A stretch of DNA of 64,000 bases from Phascolarctobacterium sp. (GTDB lineage: Bacteria > Bacillota > Negativicutes > Acidaminococcales > Acidaminococcaceae), in NCBI GenBank assembly GCA_003150755.1, contig QAMT01000002.1:372001-436000 (forward strand), in the 5' to 3' direction. The notes under the pieces are model-generated. The model saw nothing but the letters and a program-made list of their open reading frames with translations. It was not told the DNA's origin and made no database searches. Shown piece by piece: positions 35,037-44,925 of the stretch (positions within the stretch are counted from its first letter, which is position 1; every line of letters starts with the position of its first letter). The position numbers and the translations under genes are program-made.

Positions 35037-36056
35037 TTATATAGAATTATACATTTTTTCGTAGTATTTTTGGTATCCGCCGCTGATAATCTCCTGCCAC
35101 CAGTCTTTGTTAGCTAAATACCACTCAATCGTTTTTGCTATGCCGTTTTCAAACTTCGTCTGCGGCAGCCAGCCCAGCTCGTTGTGTATTTTAGTCGGGT
35201 CAATCGCATAACGCCTGTCGTGGCCTGGGCGGTCTTTTACAAAAGTTATCAACTCTTCACTTTTGCCCAATGCCTTTAAAATAATTTTCACAACGTCTAA
35301 ATTGCTTTTTTCGTTGTGCCCGCCTACGTTGTAAACTTCGCCTTCACGCCCGCGGCTGATTATTAAGTCTATCGCGCTGCAATGGTCCCCTACATACAAC
35401 CAGTCGCGCACGTTAGCACCGTCGCCATAAACCGGCAGCGGCTTATCGTGCAGGGCGTTAATAATCATCAATGGTATCAACTTTTCCGGAAAATGATACG
35501 GCCCGTAATTGTTGCTGCAACGCGAAATCGTCACCGGCAAACCGTAAGTTCTGTGGTAAGCAAGCACCAGCAAATCCGCACTCGCCTTGCTGGCAGAATA
35601 CGGACTGGACGTGTGCAGCGGCGTCATTTCCGTAAAAAACAAATCCGGCCTGTCCAGCGGCAAATCGCCGTAAACTTCATCCGTGCTTACCTGATGATAA
35701 CGCTTAATGCCATACTTGCGGCAGGCGTCCATTAACACGCCCGTGCCGATAACATTGGTTTTTAAAAACAGCTCCGGCTCTAAAATGCTGCGGTCAACAT
35801 GGCTTTCCGCAGCAAAGTTTACCACAACGTCAGGCTTTTCTGCTTCAAACAAACTGTACACAAAATCACGGTCAGCAATATCGCCGCGCACAAACTTAAA
35901 ATTTGGCTGCTTCATCGCACCCTTTAAGCTGCTTAAATTGCCTGCATAAGTCAGCTTATCCAGGCAAATAAATTCATCCTCCGGATGCTGCGCCAATTCA
36001 TAATATATAAAATTACTGCCAATAAACCCGGCACCGCCGGTAATGATGAGTTTCAT
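35037..36056 (-). CDS. rfbB: dTDP-glucose 4,6-dehydratase
   Basis: A 339-aa extended SDR that converts dTDP-glucose to dTDP-4-keto-6-deoxyglucose. The NAD loop is GGAGFIGSNF, the catalytic triad region is STDEVYGDL and YSASKASAD, and CSNNYGPYHFPEKLIPL is the family signature. It lies 10 nt downstream of rfbA. rfbC and rfbD are absent, so the keto sugar feeds the aminotransferase at 38042 rather than rhamnose. Base composition is higher in GC than the flanking glycosyltransferase genes. Confidence 0.96.
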   Translation of the reverse strand: MKLIITGGAGFIGSNFIYYELAQHPEDEFICLDKLTYAGNLSSLKGAMKQPNFKFVRGDIADRDFVYSLFEAEKPDVVVNFAAESHVDRSILEPELFLKTNVIGTGVLMDACRKYGIKRYHQVSTDEVYGDLPLDRPDLFFTEMTPLHTSSPYSASKASADLLVLAYHRTYGLPVTISRCSNNYGPYHFPEKLIPLMIINALHDKPLPVYGDGANVRDWLYVGDHCSAIDLIISRGREGEVYNVGGHNEKSNLDVVKIILKALGKSEELITFVKDRPGHDRRYAIDPTKIHNELGWLPQTKFENGIAKTIEWYLANKDWWQEIISGGYQKYYEKMYNSI

Positions 36057-36066
36057 TTGTTACCTC

Positions 36067-36939
36067 TTAAAATACCAGTTTGTCTTCAGCAACTAATCGC
36101 AAATGTTCACCATATGGAGATTTGCCATAAATTTCAGCAGATTCTAAAAGCTGTTTTTTATCAATCCACTTTTCATGATAGGCAATTTCTTCAGGCGCAG
36201 ATATTACAAGCCCTTGCCTGTTCTGTATTGTCTGCACAAAGATTGATGCTTCCATAAGGCTTTCCATTGTTCCGGTATCAAGCCAGGCAAATCCGCGCCC
36301 CAAAATCTGTGCTTTTAATTTTCCCTGCTCTAAATAAAGCCGGTTTAAATCTGTTATTTCAAGTTCTCCACGCTTTGATGGGTTAACCTGCTTTGCCATC
36401 TCTACTACTTTGTTATCATAAAAGTATAAACCAGTAATGCAATAATTACTTTTAGGTTTCTGCGGTTTTTCTTCAACGCTTATAACATTATAATTTTTGT
36501 CAAATTCCATAATGCCAAAGCGTTCAGGGTCTTTTACATAGTAACCAAAAATAGTGGCATATCCATTTTCAGCGTTCTTCTTTGCTTCCTGCAAATTCTT
36601 GCGGAACCAGCCGCCGTAAAAAATATTGTCCCCTAAAATCATAGCGCAGCTGTCGCTGCCTATAAATTTTTCACCTATCAAAAAGGCCTGCGCTAATCCG
36701 TCCGGACTCGGTTGTACAGCATAAGATAAGTTTATGCCAAAATGGCTGAGTTTTTCAAAGCGCGGCGTATCACTGGGAGTAGAAATAATTAAAATATCCC
36801 TGATACCTGCAAGCATAAGCGTAGATAATGGATAATAAATCATCGGCTTATCATATACAGGTAAAAGCTGTTTACTTGTAACGCGCGTCAGAGGATATAA
36901 CCTTGTACCTGACCCTCCGGCCAAAATGATGCCTTTCAT
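36067..36939 (-). CDS. rfbA: Glucose-1-phosphate thymidylyltransferase
   Basis: A 290-aa nucleotidyltransferase producing dTDP-glucose from glucose-1-phosphate and dTTP. It begins [18 protein letters not shown] and contains [20 protein letters not shown] and GFAWLDTGT. It is the first step of the dTDP-sugar branch, directly before rfbB. Confidence 0.96.
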   Translation of the reverse strand: MKGIILAGGSGTRLYPLTRVTSKQLLPVYDKPMIYYPLSTLMLAGIRDILIISTPSDTPRFEKLSHFGINLSYAVQPSPDGLAQAFLIGEKFIGSDSCAMILGDNIFYGGWFRKNLQEAKKNAENGYATIFGYYVKDPERFGIMEFDKNYNVISVEEKPQKPKSNYCITGLYFYDNKVVEMAKQVNPSKRGELEITDLNRLYLEQGKLKAQILGRGFAWLDTGTMESLMEASIFVQTIQNRQGLVISAPEEIAYHEKWIDKKQLLESAEIYGKSPYGEHLRLVAEDKLVF

Positions 36940-36954
36940 TATTTACAGCTCCTT

Positions 36955-38040
36955 TTAGTAATTTTTAAATATTTTTCTTTCAACAAATTTTATTCTAGCC
37001 ATATCTATCAACGTACAAATAACATAAATACTAATAACAGAAGCAAATAAATGTATAAATTCTAAACTATGACCATACCAGCCAACATTATTTAGTGTAT
37101 CTTTCCAAAGCCACTGCCGCATAGTATCACTATTTGCATGGATAAGTAAAACCCCAAATGTAGATGCTGCAATTTTATTAATCCATTTATTGTATCCAAT
37201 ATCTAAATTCTTAAAATACATAAACGCTGCTATTGCAGTTATAACAGCTAAAATTTTATTGGAATCAGAAACAAGGAAATAAGCAATTCCATAATTTTTA
37301 CCTATTAAAGGTGCCACATAAACTAAAACAACAATGCTTAGCCAAGATAACACCAAGGTAGTAAATAAAAAATATTTATAATATTTTTTATTTAAAAAAT
37401 AAAAATTTTTATAAAATCTATAGTAAGATGCTACAAAATATAATATACAAAACCATGTCACATAATTAAATATAACATCGAAATTTAAACTTGCCCAAAT
37501 ACTATAAACGCATAACAACAATGATACCAGAAGTAAGTGTTGCTTCTTTGTCATGGCTTTAATAAAAATATTTAGAAATGGTATAAATAAATAAAATACT
37601 AAAAACGCAGATGTAAAATCATGAGCAATAGAAGTAATAGGTAATATATTTTTGATACAGACTTTCAAATTAAATGCTTCATAACCACTAATAATAAAAA
37701 GTGCATAAATTATAATATTGTAAAATAATACTTCAAAAACTAATTTAGCAAACTTTTTAGCTGTTATGTTCTTTTTACACATAAAATATCCAGTAATAAA
37801 AATATAACAGTTAATAGCAGTTTTGCCTCCCCACCCCAAAATTAAAAGTAATAGTGAATTGAAATTATCTGGATTATCATATATAACTTGTTTCAACCCA
37901 GAATTAACTACATAATGATGCATTACAATAACAAGCATTGCAACTATTCTCAAGAGTTCTAAATTGCTGTATCTTTGTACTGCACCATTGTGTTCATTCG
38001 GGGGGGATTTCAGTGTGTCTTTTGTTTTATTGATTTTCAT
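36955..38040 (-). CDS. Acyltransferase-3 family membrane protein with a C7 tract near its start
   Basis: 361 aa with about ten TM helices. The family-defining N-terminal block NLELLRIVAMLVIVMHHY provides the catalytic His. It is likely an O-acetyltransferase for the exported glycan. Codons 14-16 (SPP) contain a run of seven C on the coding strand (38000-38006). A one-base change there would truncate the protein after about 20 residues. In this sequence the tract is in frame, the ON state. It lies between the aminotransferase and rfbA. Confidence 0.85.
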   Translation of the reverse strand: MKINKTKDTLKSPPNEHNGAVQRYSNLELLRIVAMLVIVMHHYVVNSGLKQVIYDNPDNFNSLLLLILGWGGKTAINCYIFITGYFMCKKNITAKKFAKLVFEVLFYNIIIYALFIISGYEAFNLKVCIKNILPITSIAHDFTSAFLVFYLFIPFLNIFIKAMTKKQHLLLVSLLLCVYSIWASLNFDVIFNYVTWFCILYFVASYYRFYKNFYFLNKKYYKYFLFTTLVLSWLSIVVLVYVAPLIGKNYGIAYFLVSDSNKILAVITAIAAFMYFKNLDIGYNKWINKIAASTFGVLLIHANSDTMRQWLWKDTLNNVGWYGHSLEFIHLFASVISIYVICTLIDMARIKFVERKIFKNY

Positions 38041-38041
38041 T

Positions 38042-39148
38042 TTATACCCTACACTTTAAAATAATATTACAAATTTCATCCACTTTTTCTAATGGCAAAT
38101 CTGCATATAGTGGCAAGGTTAAAACTCGTTTGCTTACATGCAATGCAACCGGTGTTTCCTCCAGATTATATTTACCATGAAAACATTCAAAAGAATTTGT
38201 AAGTGGGTAGAAATACTTTCTTGCGATAATACCGTTTTCCTGTAATTTCAAAAATACTTCATTTCGGCTGCTGCCAAATACTTTTTCGTCAAACACTACA
38301 GGAAAATACGAATAATTAGGTAGTACATCTTTCTGCACAGGATTTAGCTGCAAACCATCAACATGTTGCAATAACTCTCTATACCTGTCTGCAACTACTT
38401 TACGTTTAGCAATTTCTTCATTAACATGTTTTAAATTGCACAATCCCATTGCTGCACAAAATTCATTCATCTTGGCATTTGCACCAACAGCGTCAACTTT
38501 TTCCGGGCCCCTTATACCAAAGTTTTTTAACCTATATAAGTCAAGCCCAAAATCTTTATCTTTAAAACAAGCAGCTCCACCTTCGATAGTATTGAAAACT
38601 TTAGTCGCATGAAAACTAAAGCAAGATACATCGCCAAAACTGCCTATACCTTTGCCTTTATATTTAACGCCAAAAGTATGCGCTGCATCATAAAGTACTT
38701 TCAGTTCATATTTTTGTGCAAGTTTTTCAATGGCTTCTACATCGCATATATTGCCATAAACATGCACCGGTACAATTGCACATGTTTTATCTGTAATAAG
38801 GCTTTCTATTTTATTAACGTCAATAGTAAAATCCACTGGATTAATATCACAAAAAACTGGTTCTAAACCATTACGAACAATAGCATGTGTAGTAGAAGCG
38901 AAGGTAAAAGGAGTAGTAATAACTTCGCCGCGTAAATTTAACGCCTGCATGGAAAGTTCCAAAGCCATATGCCCATTAGTTAAAAGTTCAATGTTTTCTA
39001 CACCTAAATATTCTTTTAATTCCGTTTGTAACTTTTGGTGCTTAATACCCATATTAGTTAACCAATGGCTTTCCCATATATCTTTAATTTCTTCTACGTA
39101 TTCTTCAAACGGCGGCATTGAAGAACGTGTTACATTGATTATTGTCAT
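38042..39148 (-). CDS. DegT/DnrJ/EryC1/StrS-type sugar aminotransferase
   Basis: A 368-aa PLP aminotransferase. The PLP lysine is in SCFSFHATKVFNT, the Asp in VLYDAAHTFG, and the N-terminus has TNGHMALELSMQAL. It most likely acts on dTDP-4-keto-6-deoxyglucose made by RfbB to give a dTDP-4-amino-4,6-dideoxyhexose (VioA or FdtB-like). The adjacent GNAT gene could acetylate the amine. The stereochemistry of the product is not predictable here. Confidence 0.87.
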   Translation of the reverse strand: MTIINVTRSSMPPFEEYVEEIKDIWESHWLTNMGIKHQKLQTELKEYLGVENIELLTNGHMALELSMQALNLRGEVITTPFTFASTTHAIVRNGLEPVFCDINPVDFTIDVNKIESLITDKTCAIVPVHVYGNICDVEAIEKLAQKYELKVLYDAAHTFGVKYKGKGIGSFGDVSCFSFHATKVFNTIEGGAACFKDKDFGLDLYRLKNFGIRGPEKVDAVGANAKMNEFCAAMGLCNLKHVNEEIAKRKVVADRYRELLQHVDGLQLNPVQKDVLPNYSYFPVVFDEKVFGSSRNEVFLKLQENGIIARKYFYPLTNSFECFHGKYNLEETPVALHVSKRVLTLPLYADLPLEKVDEICNIILKCRV

Positions 39149-39154
39149 AAATTA

Positions 39155-39715
39155 TCACCTATCCAATAATGATTTTTTTAATTTTTCCTCATAATCAGTT
39201 TTTAAGCAACCACCTATAACTACATCATTAAATTGGCCGTTTTTATAAATCATTTTTCTTTTAAGTCCTTCTCTTTTAAATCCAGCTTTTAAATACAAAT
39301 TTATAGAAGCATTATTGTTAGCCAATGCCTCAAAATCAATTCTGTTTAATCTTAATTCTTCAAAAGCATATTTTAATAAAGTCATTAGAGAATCATAGCC
39401 AATGCCTTGTTTTCTATAATTATTTTCAAATATTCTAATACCAGTTCCGTAAACATAACCATTTTTCCAATCTATATTAAATAATCCTATTGTCCCTATA
39501 GCTTTATCATTCTCTTTAAGTGCTATAACATATCTAATATGGTTTAAATTATTTTTAGTATTTTTAAACCATTCACATTGATCTTTTTGAGAAATAGGCA
39601 AATACCAAGGTACAATTAAATTTTCAAGTTCTGGACTGTTTAGCATATTTCTAAATAATTCTAAATCTTCTTCCTCAATAGCCCTTAAAATAACTTTTCT
39701 GCCAATTAAATTCAT
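39155..39715 (-). CDS. GNAT-family N-acetyltransferase (RimJ/RimL-like)
   Basis: A 186-aa acetyl-CoA enzyme starting MNLIGRKVILRAIEEEDLELF. The acetyl-CoA loop is around FENNYRKQGIGYDSLM, with the late NNASINLYLKAGFKREG typical of the family. Placed 6 nt from the sugar aminotransferase, it is a good candidate for N-acetylating the 4-amino group of the dTDP-sugar. Confidence 0.82.
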   Translation of the reverse strand: MNLIGRKVILRAIEEEDLELFRNMLNSPELENLIVPWYLPISQKDQCEWFKNTKNNLNHIRYVIALKENDKAIGTIGLFNIDWKNGYVYGTGIRIFENNYRKQGIGYDSLMTLLKYAFEELRLNRIDFEALANNNASINLYLKAGFKREGLKRKMIYKNGQFNDVVIGGCLKTDYEEKLKKSLLDR

Positions 39716-39762
39716 ATTATCTTTCCCCCTAAAATTTAATGATGCAGTTCAGTAAATCATAG

Positions 39763-40710
39763 CTAAATCAACATTTTTATATTATCAAAAAACAGTGGTA
39801 TTCCACCGGTATGTAAAAATAGTATATTTTTATTTTGAATTTTATTTTCAAGTATATAATTATACATTCCCCAGAAAGCTTTCCCTACATAAGTAGAATC
39901 AGTAGGCAACCCATATTTCATATATAATTCTTTTATAAAGGTAAGCAATTCGTAACTCGTTTTACCATAACCTCCGCATATGTATTTGTCTATCACATTG
40001 ATACATTCGGCTTTCGGGGGGGTAAGCAACTGTCTGTCATTGAAAGCAGTTAAATACTTCTCTATAACTATTTTTGCTAATTTTTTTTCACGTGCAACAG
40101 AAATCCCTATTATTTCTTCGCTTCCTTTCCAAAAATTTTTACCTGCTATCAAACCTGCTTGCGTCATACCAGTTCCTGTTGCTAAAAAAATGTAATCAAA
40201 TTTTAGGTTTTTATTTTTTTGATATTCATATAATTGTTTATAAACTTTAAAATACGCATTTATTGGAACAGCTTCATTACCTTCACCAAATTCATTTCCA
40301 TAAATATAATAAGGTCTATATCCGTCATCAATTATAATTTGTAATATTTTCTTTATATTGTCACTGATTTTATTATCTTTATTTAAAAAATGTACTTTGG
40401 CATTACAACATTTAACCAAATTAAAATTATACGGTATAGAATTACTATCACATGGTTTATCAGTATAAATAATATGGCACGCAAGGCCTCTTGAATAACA
40501 CGCATTTGCTAATATTCTACATAAATTAGATAACATACTTCCATATCCAACAATGCAATCTTTATTCAAACTTATTGCATCATTAATATATTCATTTGCT
40601 ATTCTTACTTTATTTCCACCAAAAGAAAAAGGAATACTATCTTCTCGTAAAATAAAAATCTTATTACTTTGTAAACTTGTTAATTCAATTATTGGCGATA
40701 AATAATTCAT
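39763..40710 (-). CDS. ACC deaminase / D-cysteine desulfhydrase-like PLP enzyme with a C7 tract
   Basis: A 315-aa fold-type II PLP enzyme. The PLP lysine lies in SFGGNKVRIANEY, with a late GGIPLFFD and a mid LATGTGMTQAGLIAGK phosphate loop. Family members deaminate 1-aminocyclopropane-1-carboxylate or D-cysteine; here it may supply an unusual amino acid for glycan decoration by neighbouring ATP-grasp ligases (inference). A seven-C run on the coding strand (40016-40022, codons LTPPK) is in frame. It ends at TAG. Confidence 0.8.
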   Translation of the reverse strand: MNYLSPIIELTSLQSNKIFILREDSIPFSFGGNKVRIANEYINDAISLNKDCIVGYGSMLSNLCRILANACYSRGLACHIIYTDKPCDSNSIPYNFNLVKCCNAKVHFLNKDNKISDNIKKILQIIIDDGYRPYYIYGNEFGEGNEAVPINAYFKVYKQLYEYQKNKNLKFDYIFLATGTGMTQAGLIAGKNFWKGSEEIIGISVAREKKLAKIVIEKYLTAFNDRQLLTPPKAECINVIDKYICGGYGKTSYELLTFIKELYMKYGLPTDSTYVGKAFWGMYNYILENKIQNKNILFLHTGGIPLFFDNIKMLI

Positions 40711-40797
40711 ATTTTTGATTTTCCTTCATTTTACTTATTACACGTTAATTTTTATTAACTATTCAAAAATAACTGATATACCTTTTAAAATTGTTAA

Positions 40798-41772
40798 TCA
40801 TTTTTCCATTTCTATTTCCGTTATAAATTCTTCATATTTTCTAGCTATATAGAAGTTATTTTTTAATTCAAAACTTTCTATTCTTTTACCTTCAAAACAC
40901 TTTAAATTATTGATTACACAATCATATCCGGCTAAACAAGAAAACTCAACTCCAGCAGAGAATCTTGGATTGCATTCAACTAAATAATAAACCCCATTAT
41001 TATTTATAAATTCAAAATTAACGCATCCTATTATATTAAGATTTTGTGTTAATTGTTTTACTTTATTCTCTAATTCATTATTTCTATAAACATAAACACT
41101 AATGCCACAACCATGCGGAGTTGCAATTAACTCCCTTCTTGTTATAGCTACAACTATGTTAAATTTAGGCTGTGCAATTATTTCAACCATTTCAATAAAG
41201 CCTTCTATATATGGTTGTACAATATATTTATCATTATTCGACATAGTTTTCATAGCTTGCCATTCAAATTCATTATGAATATAAAATACACCTTGACTAC
41301 TACGTCCATCATATGGTTTACAAACTAAGGGATAATCCCACATAGGCTTCTCTATTTTATTTAATAAAATTGTTGGAATAGTATTTAAATAATTGCAATT
41401 TTTATTTACGTATTCTTCTAATAATTTTTTATTTCTGCATATTTCAATAGATTCTTTATTTGATATACAAATTTTTACGTTATTCTTTAGAAAATCATCT
41501 CTAAATTTATTATAAAAATCAACATCTAAATCAGTCAGAGGAATTATATAATCAATTTTTTCTTTTTTACATAAGCAGATTATATAATCAAAATATCTTA
41601 ATTCATCAGATACGTATGGAGTTTGATAAAAAGAATCTACTGAATATGAATCTACAAGCCAATTTTTAGGGTTAATATCTCCACCAATTACCCTATGACC
41701 ATTTCTTTTTAAATTTTTAATAACTATATCTCCAGCAACAGATCCAATTGATGTAACTAATATATTATACAT
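40798..41772 (-). CDS. CarB-like ATP-grasp ligase
   Basis: 324 aa from the ATG at 41772, chosen because AAAGGGGG lies 7-8 nt upstream; a 9-residue longer reading is possible. The N-terminal NILVTSIGSVAGDIVIKNL is a Rossmann-like pre-ATP-grasp fold. The ATP-grasp part has PLVCKPYDGRSSQGV, YIVQPYIEGFIEMVEI and the metal site NFEFINNNGVYYLVECNPRFS. Such enzymes ligate amines and carboxylates, so a glycan-amino-acid linkage is possible. The upstream flippase stop (41789) is 16 nt away. Confidence 0.85.
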   Translation of the reverse strand: MYNILVTSIGSVAGDIVIKNLKRNGHRVIGGDINPKNWLVDSYSVDSFYQTPYVSDELRYFDYIICLCKKEKIDYIIPLTDLDVDFYNKFRDDFLKNNVKICISNKESIEICRNKKLLEEYVNKNCNYLNTIPTILLNKIEKPMWDYPLVCKPYDGRSSQGVFYIHNEFEWQAMKTMSNNDKYIVQPYIEGFIEMVEIIAQPKFNIVVAITRRELIATPHGCGISVYVYRNNELENKVKQLTQNLNIIGCVNFEFINNNGVYYLVECNPRFSAGVEFSCLAGYDCVINNLKCFEGKRIESFELKNNFYIARKYEEFITEIEMEK

Positions 41773-41788
41773 AATATAACCCCCTTTT

Positions 41789-43234
41789 TCATAAAACAAA
41801 AAAATCTTTTACCGTTCTTTTCAGATATAGATATTCTTCTAATTTTAGCAATTTAGTAAAAATAATATATGAAATACTACCTATTATAATTGAAAATATT
41901 AACATAATAGATTTTTCACAAACAAAATACCGATTAAAGATTTTTACAATAAAGAACATTAAAATTGCACAAAATAAACTTGGTAATATGTCTTTTAATT
42001 GTTCAAAATAACTATATTTAAGTAAAAATTTATTCGGATATGCATTTATAAACGTAGAAACTACACCACTTATAATTCCACTCAACGCAATTACTAAAAT
42101 TCCATATTGTAAAGAAAATAATAATGCAGTAATGCTTATAATTTTCTTAATAATTTCTAATTTTAGAAATATATCGCTGCGTCCCAAGGCATTTATGGCC
42201 TGCAAATTCGCAGTATGTATTGGCCATAATCCATATATTATACAGGCAATCTGTAAGTACGGCACAGCTGGCAACCATTTGTCTGTTAAAACAAGGTCTA
42301 CTATATTATCTGCACAAGCAGCCATACCCAACATCATCGGCCACATTATATATGAACTTATTTGTATCGCTTTACGAGTATGTGCTTTAACCTTTTCTGG
42401 TTCATCTTGCTCTAACGCTAAAGCTGGAAAAAGTACACTGCTTATTGATGCATTTATATTATTAACAACCACCAGCGGAAACTTTTTCCCTGTATCAAAA
42501 TACGCTAAATCTGCTGGCGTATAAAATTTACCTATTAGCAAACTATTTAAAGAATTATACCCTGTGTCACACAAACTTGATAGTAAAAGTTTCCATCCAT
42601 AATTAAATAAACTTTTTAAACGATTAAAAGAAAATAGCAATTTAGGTCGCCAGTCAATTACGAAAAATAGTACTACAGTATTGACTAAAGCATTACTTAA
42701 ATATTGCCAAACTAACGCCCATACTCCAAAGCCATTATACGCAAGTGTAATGCCAATAATTGCAGAAATGCCAGTGCCACTTAATGTACTGTAAAAAAAT
42801 TTTTGAAACTGCATATTTCTAGAAACATATGCCTGTTGAACTGAGTTAATTGCAGCAATTGGTATGCGGATTGCTAAAACTTTTAAAGTGCTTTCTAAAA
42901 TAGGCATATCGTAAAATAGGGAGATTATCGGACTAGAAAAAAACACAACTCCATAGATAACTATAGAAAATAGAAAACTGGAATAAAGTACTGATGAAAA
43001 ATCTAAATCATCTGCATCTTTCTTCTGTATCAATGCATTACCAAAACCCGCATTCACAAATACATCTGCTAATGCAATAAATACAAGTAAAATAGCTATT
43101 ACACCATAATCACTAGGATTAAGCAACCGTGCTAAAATTATTGAAACAACAAAACTTATAATTTGTGCTCCTATACGTTCTGCAAATTTCCATAATAAGC
43201 CGGATATAGTTTTAGACTTAAGTAACTCATCCAT
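41789..43234 (-). CDS. Polysaccharide flippase (WzxC/PST-MATE family)
   Basis: A 481-aa membrane protein with about 12-14 helices. It starts KTISGLLWKFAERIGAQIISF and has ILARLLNPSDYGVIAI, the standard opening of lipopolysaccharide biosynthesis flippases. It would export lipid-linked repeat units across the inner membrane. It overlaps the GT2 gene by 8 nt. Confidence 0.88.
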   Translation of the reverse strand: MDELLKSKTISGLLWKFAERIGAQIISFVVSIILARLLNPSDYGVIAILLVFIALADVFVNAGFGNALIQKKDADDLDFSSVLYSSFLFSIVIYGVVFFSSPIISLFYDMPILESTLKVLAIRIPIAAINSVQQAYVSRNMQFQKFFYSTLSGTGISAIIGITLAYNGFGVWALVWQYLSNALVNTVVLFFVIDWRPKLLFSFNRLKSLFNYGWKLLLSSLCDTGYNSLNSLLIGKFYTPADLAYFDTGKKFPLVVVNNINASISSVLFPALALEQDEPEKVKAHTRKAIQISSYIMWPMMLGMAACADNIVDLVLTDKWLPAVPYLQIACIIYGLWPIHTANLQAINALGRSDIFLKLEIIKKIISITALLFSLQYGILVIALSGIISGVVSTFINAYPNKFLLKYSYFEQLKDILPSLFCAILMFFIVKIFNRYFVCEKSIMLIFSIIIGSISYIIFTKLLKLEEYLYLKRTVKDFFVL

Positions 43235-44231
43235 TATTTGTCTTCCTAAAAGATTGATTAATTTTAGTTATATTATCATATAATTTGCCAGTTTTATCTA
43301 GACTTAATAATAAATAACGTATTATTACTTTAACTTTTTCTTTAGTAGTTAAATATTTATATAAACAAGGATATTTTTTTGCAGTCAATATATTCCCTTT
43401 AAGCAAGGCTAAAGAATATTCTTTTTTTAATATATATTGTTGTAAAATTTTGTGATATTCTTTTGGAATAATATCAAACAATCCGTTTAGCAACTCTATA
43501 TGTTTATTCAAATACTGAATATGCTCAAATATAGAATTCCTCATTATATCCGTCCATGAGTTATTAACATTTCCACGATAAACCGACATAAATTCATTTT
43601 TATAATGAATCTTTCCTAAAATTGATAAAAACACTAATATTAAATAATCTCCAACTCCAGTATTAGGTAGCATATTATAAAATTTTAAAAAGTCAGGAAT
43701 ATATTTACTTCTAAATATAAAAGAATTAGTAGCAGCATTTGATCCTAATCCTTCAATAGCTTCATTTATAGAGAAATCTCTATCTACATCACTTAAAACT
43801 ATTTGTTTCAGCACTTTTTTAGTGGTTGCATCTACTTTATATGCTGAATGTATGCAAGCACTGCATTCAGCATGTGATTCTAAATATTCCACTTGTTTTT
43901 GCAATTTCGTATCATCAATCCAATAATCATCACATTCACATAACGCAATATATTTACCACGTACTTTGGGATAAATAAAGGTTGAATTAATTCTAACATT
44001 TTTAGAGTATTGATTTTCAGTTTGTAAAATAGGAACAATAATATCCGGATAGTTATTATAATATTCTTTTATTATTTCAGCTGAATTATCAGTCGAAGCA
44101 TCATCATGTACAATAACTTCAAACATAAAATTAGTTTTTTGTTTTAAAATACTATCTAATGCTTCTCTAATATATTTTCCATGATTATAACAAGTACAAA
44201 CTACACTAACTAATGGTATATTACTATTCAT
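43227..44231 (-). CDS. Family 2 glycosyltransferase
   Basis: 334 aa. The GT-A domain has VSVVCTCYNHGKYIREALDS, VHDDASTDNS and the DXD-like ECDDYW. C-terminal residues form a helical tail. The acceptor and donor are not predictable. It lies 9 nt downstream of the DUF1919 gene and overlaps the flippase. Confidence 0.9.
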   Translation of the reverse strand: MNSNIPLVSVVCTCYNHGKYIREALDSILKQKTNFMFEVIVHDDASTDNSAEIIKEYYNNYPDIIVPILQTENQYSKNVRINSTFIYPKVRGKYIALCECDDYWIDDTKLQKQVEYLESHAECSACIHSAYKVDATTKKVLKQIVLSDVDRDFSINEAIEGLGSNAATNSFIFRSKYIPDFLKFYNMLPNTGVGDYLILVFLSILGKIHYKNEFMSVYRGNVNNSWTDIMRNSIFEHIQYLNKHIELLNGLFDIIPKEYHKILQQYILKKEYSLALLKGNILTAKKYPCLYKYLTTKEKVKVIIRYLLLSLDKTGKLYDNITKINQSFRKTNNG

Positions 44232-44240
44232 AATGTATCC

Positions 44241-44912
44241 TTACCTTTTCGCAAAATTATTTTTATCATTTAACCAAGCAACAAAATCCCAATCGTCAAG
44301 CCAAGTCCATAATCCAGTAAATCTATTTCTAACTATCATATGCTCTGCTGCACTATCTTTATTACTCAAACTTTTCAAGCAGAATGAATCTTTAATTTCA
44401 GGTCTATACTTAGAAGTAAAAATTATTTTACGTTTACACTTTACTCTATCTAATTTTTTAAAATCATCTAAAGTTGCTCCATTTCCATCACTAGTAATAA
44501 TATATAAGTTATCCCAATGAATTCTTTTTTTTCTAATTTCCCATTTTTCTCTTGCTTCTTGTTCTGTTTTATAGTGAACAAATATGACCTTTACCCCCCC
44601 AATTTCTGCCACAGGGCAATTTCTTTCAGGTACATTAATGAAGTGTAAATCCTGCTTTAAGTAATAATCTAAATTTGAACAAAACTCATAAAATTCTGGT
44701 TGTTTTATCCATAGATCAATTGTTGGTGAATCGAATTTTCTACCACATAAATTATAAATTACACCACCAATGCATGTACTCGTAATTAATGTAAAATCTT
44801 TATTTTTCAATCTCAGTCTAATACCCGTCTTTAATAAATATTTGTATAATTTCCTTACCATTAAAATTAATGGTTTAAAAAGTATTTTTAAAATCTTTAT
44901 CATAATAAACAC
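44241..44912 (-). CDS. DUF1919 exopolysaccharide biosynthesis protein with a G7 tract
   Basis: 223 aa. TLITSTCIGGVIYNLCG, SPTIDLWIKQPEFYEFC, VHYKTEQEAREKWE and RIHWDNLYI match the DUF1919 pattern seen in capsule and O-antigen loci; activity is unknown, possibly glycosyl or phosphotransfer. The codons for EIGGVKV contain seven G (44594-44600) followed by TAAAGGT. Loss of one G would put TAA directly in frame (GGG GGG TAA). The present length is in frame. Confidence 0.78.
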   Translation of the reverse strand: MFIMIKILKILFKPLILMVRKLYKYLLKTGIRLRLKNKDFTLITSTCIGGVIYNLCGRKFDSPTIDLWIKQPEFYEFCSNLDYYLKQDLHFINVPERNCPVAEIGGVKVIFVHYKTEQEAREKWEIRKKRIHWDNLYIITSDGNGATLDDFKKLDRVKCKRKIIFTSKYRPEIKDSFCLKSLSNKDSAAEHMIVRNRFTGLWTWLDDWDFVAWLNDKNNFAKR

Positions 44913-44925
44913 CTAAACTAAAATA

